Shown: piece by piece, positions 13,370 through 23,525 of the stretch
Numbering within the stretch: the first letter of the stretch is position 1
Layout of the letters: every line of letters begins with the position of its first letter
Source: Epichloe hybrida
Taxonomy: Eukaryota > Ascomycota > Sordariomycetes > Hypocreales > Clavicipitaceae
DNA: 64,000 bases
NCBI GenBank assembly: GCA_019022495.1
Contig: JAFEKR010000011.1
Location: forward strand, 1 to 64,000
Reading direction: 5' to 3'
The notes under the pieces: generated by a model
The model's input: only the letters and a program-made list of their open reading frames with translations
What the model was told of the DNA's origin: nothing
Database searches by the model: none
Position numbers and translations under genes: made by a program

Positions 13370-14585
13370 ACTAATAACTAATTCCCTTCAACAGGGAACT
13401 AAAAACAACGTTAAAAAGGGAGCTATATTTAATAATAGCTAGGAATTTAAAAAAGGGGTCTTTTATTTTTCCTGTTTTTCCCTTTTATCTGTTATTATTA
13501 AAAGTTGTTGTTTTTACCCTATAGTCTTTTTGTAAACTTCTAATTGCTTTAAATGTAATTCTTTTGTAAAGGGGGTGTTAAAAATAAGACTTATTTTTAG
13601 CCCTTTTCTAGTTAAAGAACCTTCTTATTACTAGCTTGCTTTGCAAGTCTAACAGCTGCACTGTAGCTATCAACGGTCGCGAGGGCAGCTGTCAATAACT
13701 GCGTCGCAGCTATTAATAGCTGCGACTAACCGTGTGGATAACTAATTAGTTAATTACGTTGTGGCTATAAGTGTAGCTACAACCACGCCACTAGTAATTA
13801 GGTAAGCTAAGGTGACGTAAGCTAGGGTAATGTAAGTAGGTTACCCTATATATAACTTACCCTATAGCTATCTTTAATAACGATTTTCTCTTTATCTAGA
13901 GGTTGTATAAAAGTTTCACATATAGTAAATTAAAGCTTGAAGATAGGGCTTTCTCTTTATATAAGGTTATTTTTTAGACTAAAAGTTAGTGTATACGGGT
14001 TACTAGCTAGTATGGTGGTGAGTTGATTTTTTGGTTTTTGCATATAAATGAATTTTATGGAAAATCAAAAGTGGCTTATAAGACCCTGTTAGCGGCCCGG
14101 ATTTACTAATATGGTTAGTAGGTCTATGAGAGGAAGAAGATCTTTTTAACTAGCTAGATAGCTAGTTCTCTTAACTAACAACAGCCGCATTACCCGTATA
14201 ACGTATCTAAAATCAATTCTATTGCTCTATAAGATATTATAAAAGTAATCTAAATTAAATTCTATTAGTTAATAACTACTATAACCTTCCGTTACGTTAC
14301 GTTAATTGATTTAACGTTGCAGCCCTATTGGTCCCCAACCGTAGAGCTTGCACCCATACAGCTGTTACCAGCTGGCAACTAGCTCCCTACATCTCAACAG
14401 GTTATGAGCCTGGTGGCGCAGTGGTTGGGCCCACTGCAGCGCTTAGTCGCCCACCACAGTGGAGCACTGCTCTGCGAGGCAAGGTTATGGGTTCGAACCC
14501 TGCCGAAAAAACAACTAAAGAAATTCAATTACTAGTATAAGCCTAACCTCCAATAGGGCACCTGGATATACAATTCCAGGGGGAG
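13370..14585 (+). other. 3' region of the nested copia, with a second LTR-like segment
   Basis: No gene is present. A purine tract (GTAAAGGGGG) ends at 13575 and is followed by TGTTAAAAATAAG, which resembles a tract-to-LTR junction. At 14393-14411 CTCAACA is followed by GGTTATGAGCC, which resembles an LTR-to-primer-site junction. The 825 bases between (13576-14400) could therefore be a full-length LTR of a different copia, perhaps the original one of this gag-pol. No second copy of it is visible in the window, so this is inference. A TATA-like CTATATATAACTTACC lies at about 13845-13860. Confidence 0.5.
14405..14510 (+). repeat. tRNA-like, SINE-like GC-rich island with polymerase III A and B boxes
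   Basis: TGGCGCAGTGG at 14414-14424 fits the A box of a tRNA gene, and GGTTCGAACCC at 14490-14500 fits the B box. Their spacing of about 66 bases is within the range of an internal polymerase III promoter. The surroundings (about 14318-14510) are clearly richer in G+C than the RIP-mutated DNA on both sides. No full cloverleaf can be drawn, so it is not a functional tRNA gene; a tRNA-derived SINE or captured tRNA piece is the best reading. Confidence 0.55.
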
Positions 14586-14666
14586 TGTTAAAATATATTG
14601 TTAAAAATATATAAGGCTTTGTAATCCTAGGTTTAGTCGGATCGGTCCACTCTTTTGATTTCAACA
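14586..14666 (+). repeat. 3' LTR of the nested copia element (81 bp)
   Basis: It matches 8024-8104 in 80 of 81 positions. A purine tract stands immediately before it, and the target duplication AGGTT (14667-14671) immediately after. Confidence 0.88.
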
Positions 14667-16922
14667 AGGTTAACCTCTATTAAGCACTACTATAATAATC
14701 CTAGTATAAAGAAAATAGCAAAGCCTAGCGGAGAGGAAAAGGAGGAAAGGCAAGAGGCCTAAGATAAAAACATAGTACTAGTAATACTACTAAAGTATAG
14801 GCGCGGAAGACCCTAAAAGAACCCTTCTATAATACCTTAAGAGACTAATACCTTCCTATTAGTAAAAGAACATAGTAACTTAGCCCTTACTATTAAGCTA
14901 CGTAAGGAAGGAGTTATTAGGACCCTAGGCAAACCTTTTAAACAGTTAACAAAAGCAGAAATCAATACCCTAATTAAGTAAGGTATGTTTAAATTTATTA
15001 TGTTTAATAAGGAGAAGCATAGTAGGATTTAAATCTTTAATTCCTGAATTATTAATAAGATTAAAGGCAAGATAACGGAACCTTACGAAAAGTCACGCCT
15101 TATAATCCAAGGATATAAGGATAAAGGGAAATAGGCTATTCTTACATAGGCCCTAACGATTTAATAAGCAAGCTAATGTCTTATCCTTACGATAGCCCTA
15201 TTAGCGGGATTAAGGAAATTCCTTATCTAGCTACGTGATATCTATTAGGTATATATATAGGCCTATACATTCCTAGAGCAGCTAATCCTAGCACGCTTAC
15301 TAATTCAGATACAGTATCTTTACCTGCCTAGCATGATTTTTAGGGTTATAAAGCCCCTCTACAGACTCGCAGAGGCTGGAACGCATTAGTAGGTTACGTA
15401 TTATAAGTATTATAGAGAGAACCTCTAGATAGAAACCTCTACATACAATCCTTGCTTGCTTGTAATTACAAAGGAAAGCCCTAACTTTACATACATTAGA
15501 ATGCAAACTAATAATACCCTTAGCCTATTAAATAAGAAGTTCTCTAAGAAGGAAGAGACTTAACTAGTTACTATAGGTTTTAATGTAAAGCTAAAGTAAT
15601 TCCTAACCTAGGATAATCCCCTTATATTTAATAAAGGTATTATTACGCTAGAGAATAATACTATTAAGATATAGTAGAAGGGATAGAGCAATAAGTTAGA
15701 ATTAGTTCTAATAATTAATTCAAAGCGTAGATATATTAAGCAAAGGGCCTGAGGCGCTTATATTACCTTAATATACTAACTAGAGGCTTACTTTAATCTA
15801 TCTATTACTATATAGCACCAAGACCTAACCCTAGAGGATATAAAAGCCCTTAATCACTGCCTAAAGTAGTAGAAAAATTACTTAGAAAGAGGCCTAATAT
15901 TTATCCTAATTAACCTTAAGAAGGCAAAGCTCTTTGCCTTTATAAATAAATCATTTGCTAATAACTAGGACCTATCCTTATAACTAGGATATATACTTAT
16001 CCTAGCTAATAAAGACTATACTAATAGCAAGTTTATAATTAAAGGTAATATTATACACTTTAGCTTAATAAAGAGTAAGAGAGTTACGTAAAGCATACTT
16101 ACCTTAGAAGTTTACAGCATAGTAGCTAGTGTTAATATAGCTTATGTAATCGCTACAACCCTAAACCTAGTTACTAACTAACTAAAGCTCCTAAAGATCC
16201 TAGTTATTATATATATAAATTCATACTTCTTATATAAGTGCCTTATTAAGCTTAGTATAACAAAAGAGAAATGCCTAATAATTAATATTATAGCTTTTTA
16301 ATAGTTATATAAACGCTAAGAACTCTATAAGATCTAATGGATTAATAGAGAGAATAACCTAGCTAATACCTTCATAAAGGCATTACTTAATAAGGCCCTT
16401 AAAGGCTTTATCTTAACTAACTAGATAACTATATAGATAGAGGGATAGGTTACCTATACATAACACACGTGTAGTAAGAGAAAAGGTAATTCTCTAGGAG
16501 GGTAGCTATAGGGACAAGATAGTAATACGTAGGGGATTTATACCCTTATAGTTAACATCCCTAGTAGCCATGGCCACGCTAGCTTACTAGGCCCTCCTAG
16601 TAGACTATAGAAATTAATAGTAGTGTATAGGAGAATAAAGGCATTGCTAAGGAGAAAGAAGATATTATATACGCGCTATAGGGCAGGATATATACTATTT
16701 TTAAGGAAAAGAAGGGATTCAGAAGGACTTACTTATTCTTATATAGGCTTATAGGCTAAGCAAGATTATTATTTTCCTTTTTATTAGTAACTATATACCT
16801 AGATAGGCTATAAGTTCTTTTCCTTATACCCCCTATTAATTATATCTATAATCTATCTTTCTTTTTCATTCCTACGATTAATATTACGCGTTAATAATTA
16901 TGTTAAAAGAGAGAAGTTCTAG

Positions 16923-17230
16923 TGTTAGAATAAAGGTAATATTAATCACGCATTATAGCCGCAATTACCTAGTAAAAGCTTAGGCTACGCGCACGCCCTA
17001 CACGTGACCTATAACCTAGCGTAATAATTAGCTAGGAAATGTAAGGATATAAACGCGCAACCCCTTTTCCCTTTATATATTATAACTTCTAGCTTTTAAC
17101 CTCTCTTTTCCTATAACTTAAATTAATTATACTAACAGACAACGTAGCCTAGAATAGATAATTAATGACGATACTATTCTTCAGGCTCACGACTGTAACA
17201 CATTGAATTCAATACCCTGTGAATCCAACA
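16923..17230 (+). repeat. 3' LTR of the large copia element (308 bp)
   Basis: It begins TGTTAGAATAAAGG and ends AATCCAACA. It is the partner of the repeat at 3776-4083, with the same length and order of blocks. The differences are C/T and G/A exchanges, as expected when the two copies were hit separately by RIP. Confidence 0.9.
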
Positions 17231-20210
17231 CTCTCTTTATCTTTATTAATTAGTTCTTATTATTACTTTTATTACTTTTGCTGCTTTTTCTTTTGTTTTT
17301 CCTATTTTTATAATCTTCTAATTTCATTAGAGTAATAACGCTCCTAAAGTATAAAAGAAAAACCTTATAATAGTAATATGTAAATATAGGAGCTTAATTA
17401 GTAGTAAAAATAACAAATTAGTAATATTTCTTTTATAGTTAAAGATAGTAAAGGAATCTAGACCTTTTATAAGAGCAAAGGCTACTAGTAATAGTAAGGC
17501 TCTAACTATTACCCCTAAAAGACCCTAAGAGTATAAGTTACCCTTATGCCTTTAATAGCTTACTTATAACTTCTCTAGTAATTAGAAAGAATTTATTAAG
17601 CTAAATCCAGAGACTACTATGTAGCTTAAGCTTAATAACTAGATTATAAGATTTATTAACCTTAGTAAATATTAAGGTTAGAAAGATAATAACCTATAGG
17701 AATCATTCTAAGAAGACTTTAAAGGCTAGTCTAAAAATACCTTTAAAAAGGCTATAAAGGAAGTTATTAGAGAATTACGTAATTCTCTACGAGATTATAG
17801 CGTTCTTATTAAGTAAGGCCTAGGATATTTAATCCTAGTATCCCTTAAAGAAGTGCTTTATTAAACTTTAATACCTCTTTAGTTATAGGAGAGATTACAA
17901 GAGAGACTATAATCTTCTAAACCCCTAGAGCCTTAATATTAATAGCCCTAATAACCTACCCTAGAAATCCACCTTCCCTAACCCTAAAGACTATATAAAC
18001 CTTTATAAGAGCCCTTATAATAATTACTATTAAATTAATAGCTTTATCCTAATAATTGTTATTAATAATAACTAGGGGACTGTTATTTATAATAAAATAT
18101 ACCTTTATAGTAATTCGCCTCTAAAGATTAAATTACAAAGAAAATCTTAGAGCTTATAAAAATATATAAGGATAGCAACCGCTATAGTAAGAAGCTATAT
18201 AACTTCTTAACACTAAAGATTACGCTCTTTAAAAATAAGTGTAATAGAATTAACCTTCCTTAAATACATTATTAGAAGGCTTTCCTTATTATATTAATAA
18301 GTAATACTAAATAATACTTCCTTAATTACCTCTTTAGAAATAACTATTCCTATAAAGAGATAATTACCTGTATTTATTAATACTTTAAGATAGAAAGTAA
18401 CTAGTAATTCTATTACTACTAATAGAGTAATATAATATTAAAGAATATAATTAAGAAAAACCCTAATAAAAGCAAGCTTAATTACCTTAAGATTATATTA
18501 TTAACCCTTAAGAAAATCCATAGAGAACTATACCTTACTAAAATAGTAAATACTAAGCTTTATAAGCAAGCCTTAAATACTATAGCTAGTGTGCCTAAAT
18601 ATTAGATAGTGGAATATATACACTCCCTAGGCTTTAAAAGTCTTACCAGAGACCTCTATAAGGTAATTACTATTATAGAATTAAATAAAAGGTTCTCCTA
18701 ATACCTTTAGTACTAATAAGGAGACCTTCTAGAGGCTATATTTACTAATTATTAGTATAGATAGTAATTATCCCCCTATAGTAAAGGAAGCTATTATAAA
18801 TAAAGCCCTAGGCTAAGTACTAAGCGCTACTTTATATATAGTAAGAGTAGCTACTAGTTCTTTAATTACTTTACTAAAGAATATTAAAAGGAAAAGGACT
18901 GCTAGTAAGCTAGTAAAATATATCCTATACCACCTTTAGAGAAAAGATTCTAGGTATTCCTTACCTTCTATAAAGGGTAGGATAATAATAAGCTTAATAA
19001 AGGCTTAGGTTAGAATTAGGAATTATATCTTTTAGCTTATATAGAAGCTAAAGATAATAATAATAATATAGAGAAGCTACTATTAATAGCATACCTAAGT
19101 ATTATATAATTCTTCTACTCTAGATTATAAACTAACTATAATACTACTAATATTAATATTCTTATAACCCTAAATAATCAAGCCTTCTAATATATATTCC
19201 TTAGGTAAGAGCTCTATAAGCTATAAGAGTGTAATAAAGGCTTAATTTACTATATCTCTAAAGAATACTATTTTAAAGAGGTCTTTAGAGGGATTATACC
19301 TAATACTAGCACTATAGGAAAGTTAACTATAGGAGAGGTATAAGTAAAGGCTCTATTAAGATTAATACCTTTATTAAAGGTAACCCCTTATAAACCCTAT
19401 ATTATTATATTTAGCACTAGATTAGTAGTTATAAGAGGAATTCTTTATATGCCTATAGAACTTAAAGAGCTTAAATTTTATATCCTTAATATAGCTACCC
19501 CCTTTCTCTTCTTAATTACTAATATAAATAAGATATAAGTTAAGATTAATAACCTTACTAATATACTTATCTAAGGTAATAAGACTATACCTATTATATA
19601 ATAATAGGGCTATCCTTAGTAGTTACTAGAGGTAAGAGAAATAGTTACCTTCTACCTTTTAGAAGGAGATATCTATTAATTATATTATTAACTAAGTTAC
19701 CCTTCTATTTAATAACTTATAAAGATCCTTTACTAAGCTAGTTATAAAGTTAAATACTAGGTAATTAAGGAATTAACTAAAGTCTACTACTATTACTAAA
19801 TATATAGAAAGGCCCCTAGTTAATTTAAGTTTATAATCAAAGATAACTATAAATTTAACTATAAGATTATTATTAATATTATATAAATCAATAGCTAACT
19901 AGTGCTTTATATTATTAATTTAGTAATATTATTCTAAGTAGCCTTATTCCTTAATCTAAGGAAGTAAAAAGCTTAAGATATCTAGGACGCCATCCGTGAA
20001 TATTAGATTAATACTTATCTTAGACCTCTAGAATAGATTATATATAACGCTAGTAATAACTTCGCTTCTGCTAAGTTTAAGCACTATGCTTAACTAATAT
20101 TAATTAAGACTAATAAGATACTAATTAAAGCCTATAATAGTATTAGAAAGGTTAAGAGATATTATAAACCTTTATGCTAAGCTTATAATATTATTATAGA
20201 CTTAATTAGG
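17231..20210 (+). mobile_element. Third Ty1/copia copy, gag to integrase, truncated
   Basis: Broken frames give a gag region with a zinc-knuckle remnant (about 18830-18910), a protease region, and integrase at about 19980-20205, where KAYNSIRKVKRYYKPL resembles the same site in the other two copies. The reverse transcriptase half is missing. The retroelement similarity ends at about 20205-20210, where G+C-balanced sequence of a host gene begins. No 5' LTR separate from 16923-17230 is visible, so that LTR may be shared between this copy and the larger element. It is heavily RIP-mutated. Confidence 0.75.
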
Positions 20211-20211
20211 A

Positions 20212-22508
20212 TAGAACTTACGCTAGAGTGGTCAACAACTGGACCAGACCGGTGAAGACGATGGTGATGAAGACGGCAACGACCAAGAAAATTATCGGCC
20301 GGATGCAACGAATGGTGGTTACAACAATGTCATATTCTCGGGCTTTGGCGACTCCAACCAAATGCAGATGATGATGGCCATGCAGAACGGAATGGTGCCA
20401 AATTCCTATGGCAACTTTCCCATGATGGGTATGCATTTGCTCCGACTTCTACCCAACACCGTTCCCCCCCCCCCCTTTTTTTTTTTTTGATCCATGCATT
20501 ACGACGCCAGACACCGCTGACAATTGTTTCTCTTTTGCTACATACAGGTATGCCGGGAATGGGTATGGACCCGATGGCGATGCAGAACATGTACATGAAC
20601 GGTGGCTTTCAAGGCATGGGCATGAACGGCATGGGAGGCGGCTTTGGGGGGGGATTTGGGCAGGGCTCCAATAATAATGATTGGGGCGGTTCACAGTCGT
20701 GGAATTTCGACCAGAATAATTACAATCAAAATGGTACCAGCATGGGCACTGGTGATTTTGGGAACTTTAACTCAGGATTCCAGACAGGCTACAATCAAGG
20801 TAATTATGGTCATTTCAATGATTATCGCCGCAACAACTACGGTCGTGGTCGCGGTCGCGGCCGTGGCTTTTACGGCGGCTACGGTCGCGGAGGCTACCAG
20901 CACAACGACAACGGCATGTTCAACTACCAAGGCCAGGGCCAAGCTCAAGGACAGTACATGCAGCAGCAGGGTGCCCAGGCTTATGCGGGACATGATCAGG
21001 ATGGAACCAGCACCAGTGGCAATCCTGAGGAAGGCTCAGAGCAGATTGGGCCTCGCGCCAGCGGCCAAGGAGGAGGAAGCGACCTTCAAGCTGGCGGCTC
21101 ACAGGACCAACGAGGCGAGCCATCTTCATCCCGGGACACCTTAGGTAATGCCAGTGGATCAGGAGCCATCCAAACCGTTCCGCCAGTTCCGGACGTGCCC
21201 ATGAATGCCCCAACCGGACCCAAGGCTATGAGACAAGGGTTGCCAAACACAAGCCTTCACACTCTGCGAGCGCGAGGGTACCAAGTGGGCAACGAAGCTC
21301 GACACCAGAGTAACTCTGGCACATCGCGGCCAACGTCTGGGCCCACGGCTCAAGCCGGTTCCGGCTCGCAAAGTGACTCTCTTGACCGTGAACAGAAACT
21401 CCACACTGCTCATGATGATAGTAGGGAGCAATCCAAGGACTACGAAAGACGTGATACAAATAACCAGGACAGCCAGCCACATAGCCGCAATCGCTCACAA
21501 TCAAGATCGCAGAAAAGCACGAGAAGTCGGAGCCGCAGCAGGAGCGGGAGCAGGAGCGGGGACGGCGGGGACGGGATCAGAAGCAGAAGCAGAAGCAAAA
21601 GCAGGAGCAGGAGCAGGGGCAGGGGCAGGAGCAAGAGCAGGAGCAGGAGCAGGGGCAGGAGCAGGAGCAGGAGCAGGAGCAAGAGCAAGAGCAAGAGCAA
21701 AAGTCCAAGTCGCTCCCATAAAAGCTCACACCGCAGGAGGCGACAGCGCTCTGAGTCCTTAAACGAAGATGACTACAACGATTCATACCGCCGCAAGAAA
21801 CATCGCAGCAGCAGCAACAAGAAACCACATTACGGCGACGGTGACCATCAACCAACAGAAGGCAAGCAAGCCGACCGGTCCCGGTCCGCGTCTCCCGGCC
21901 AGTCCAAGAAAGCGAGTCACCGTGGCCACAAGGACAAGGACAGAGGCAGAGACCATGAAAGCCGACGGGATCGGGTCAAGGACAAGCACAGAGATGATGA
22001 TAAGACCAAGTCATCACGATCTTCCCACCGAGACAGAGACAGAGACAGAGAGTATGACAGCTCACGCCTCCGGAACAAAGACCGCGACCGGAAGGACCGC
22101 AAAGAACGTCGCAGAGACCGAGACCGAGACCGTGACCGTGACCGAGACCGAGACCGAGACCGGGATCGTGGCAGAGACAAAGGACACAACAGCACCAGCA
22201 GAAGAACATCCACCAGTCGCGACAGAGACAAGGCAGGCCAGAAAAACAGCACGGGGACCAGCACAGACCCCCACACACTGGAGCGCGAAGCCCGCAACCG
22301 CGAACGGCTCCTCAAGGAAGCGCAGCGCATGGCAGGCCTCGCCTCCCTGGTTGGATCAAAAAGAAGTCGTGACGAGGCGGTCGACGACAGCACCGTCAGT
22401 CGCAAGGGCAGACGGACTAGTCGCCGCGGCGAGGCCAGGGACGGCGCGGATGAGGAAGAACGCATGAGGAGATTAGAAGCGGAAAGGGAAGGGGGCCGCT
22501 GGGGCTGA
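20212..22508 (+). pseudogene. RS/RGG-rich nuclear-type protein gene, 5' end lost at the retroelement junction
   Basis: The recognisable coding sequence is an open exon 20227-20428, an intron with GTATGC...CATACAG (20429-20547), and exon 20548-22508 ending in TGA. It begins inside an acidic stretch (QTGEDDGDEDGND), with no start codon at a natural position, and abuts the retroelement. Two in-frame TAG codons just upstream (20212, 20224) would each be Gln if read as CAG. The product has a Met/Gly/Asn-rich part, an RGRGRG block, a long Arg-Ser region (about 21480-21720), RD repeats (about 22025-22180) and a C terminus ending EREGGRWG. RS and RGG regions are typical of splicing and mRNA-processing factors, but I do not recognise the family. 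An internal Met could still allow a shortened protein. Confidence 0.7.
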
Positions 22509-23525
22509 GCTCAAGAGAATGTTGCACTGCGGCTTGGCTTGAAAGTCTCCATCCATGATTGGGTCACCCGCCTTCCCGTCAACTCAAAATGGGCTGGCTC
22601 TGTGGACGGGCCGTTGCAACCTGTATGTTTGAATGTTCCTAGATGGCTTGGCACTGTTCTGTACCTAGTCAACATGTGAATGAACTTTACTATCAAACAT
22701 GGAGGAGATCCGAATCACGATTACAATCTCGTGGAGTCATGCTAGGCGTAGACATAATGAAGCGAGGCACTGATGAAAAACAGCAGGGTACCGGCTTTAT
22801 TTATTCGCAATCGGTGCACCGGCGAAGAAAGCTCATGCACCGTCACCACCTGAACCCGATGACGGTATTCCAGTCGCAGGAGCGTCGTCGCTCGTGCCTC
22901 CTGCTCCTGCTTCTGTTCCCCGGGGCATAGAGGGAGGACCCCGGGTATGGTATGCATGGGGAAAAAGGTCAGACGGTGATAGCCACGGACTGCGCTCCAG
23001 ATTGGCAAATTTAATTGGGATTGGGATTGAGATTGGGATTGAAGTAGGCGATGCCAGATGAAGAGTTGGCGTCACATTACACACGCCTTCTTTGCTTGCA
23101 TCGTGGCTGCTTTGTATCTTGAATTATTCCAAGTAATCAATCCTTCAGGCTTGGGCTGGGCTTTTTGCTGAGTCGTCTAGACTCGTCGCCCGTTTCTTTC
23201 CCATGTAGTTCAACATTGTCACCGTATGCATATCCTCCTCCTTTTAGTGTGTTTCTTGCGTCGCAGCATGAATACTACCGAGAGCCACGGACATTTCCAG
23301 CTTTGCGACATGTGCTGGCCTTCTCTCAAATCCCATCACCATATGACAACGCCGATCATATGCCTAAATGCAGGGAAGTCGTGAACGGAAACCCCAAATA
23401 TGCAGCCTCTGAAAAAAGAGGGAAAAAAAAAGATCTTCACGAATAGCACCATATTTCACTTCGTTGCTGAAAAAGAGAAAAAAAACCAGACAAAAATTGG
23501 CGTCATGTTGCAGGTCTTGGAAATT
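22509..23525. other. Intergenic region between convergent genes
   Basis: This is the shared 3' region of the RS-rich gene (+) and PIK1 (-). A four-fold hexamer run (GGGATTGGGATTGAGATTGG) lies at about 23017-23041. No convincing coding sequence was found. Confidence 0.6.

Larger units (their letters stand above)
8024..14666 (+). mobile_element. Nested Ty1/copia retrotransposon (6,643 bp, 81-bp LTRs, 5-bp target duplication)
   Basis: The insertion is flanked by the direct repeat AGGTT (8019-8023 and 14667-14671), and its first and last 81 bases are the same repeat. It interrupts the large copia element between integrase and reverse transcriptase. Behind the left LTR lies a primer-binding-site-like sequence; then come a leader with three tandem repeats, one long gag-pol frame (8402-13369), a 1.2-kb 3' region and a purine-rich tract (CCAGGGGGAG) directly before the right LTR. 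The two LTRs differ at a single base, C at 8072 and T at 14634, in a CA/TA context. The 3' region contains a second LTR-like stretch and a tRNA-like island. Both may have been captured from other elements. Confidence 0.9.
3776..17230 (+). mobile_element. Large Ty1/copia retrotransposon with 308-bp LTRs, interrupted by a nested element
   Basis: Two 308-bp direct repeats (3776-4083 and 16923-17230) with TGTTA...ACA-type ends bound this element. Inside, broken frames give gag with a CCHC-type zinc knuckle (about 4450-6400), then protease and integrase (about 6600-8020, with IDARTNF and KAHYSIRKVK resembling the integrase core of a fungal copia family), and, after the nested insertion, reverse transcriptase (14860-15500) and a C-terminal RNase H (about 15950-16450). 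Integrase before reverse transcriptase is the Ty1/copia order. The flanks CTTTC (3771-3775) and CTCTC (17231-17235) differ by one C/T change and may be the 5-bp target duplication. Stops are everywhere and the element is inactive. Confidence 0.85.

Noticed and set aside
14328..14540. 70-codon open frame over the tRNA-like island
   Set aside because: It overlaps the polymerase III boxes and has no protein features. Its openness follows from the local higher G+C.
15300..15506. 68-codon minus-strand frame in the reverse transcriptase relic
   Set aside because: It is antisense to a recognisable copia reverse transcriptase block on the plus strand.
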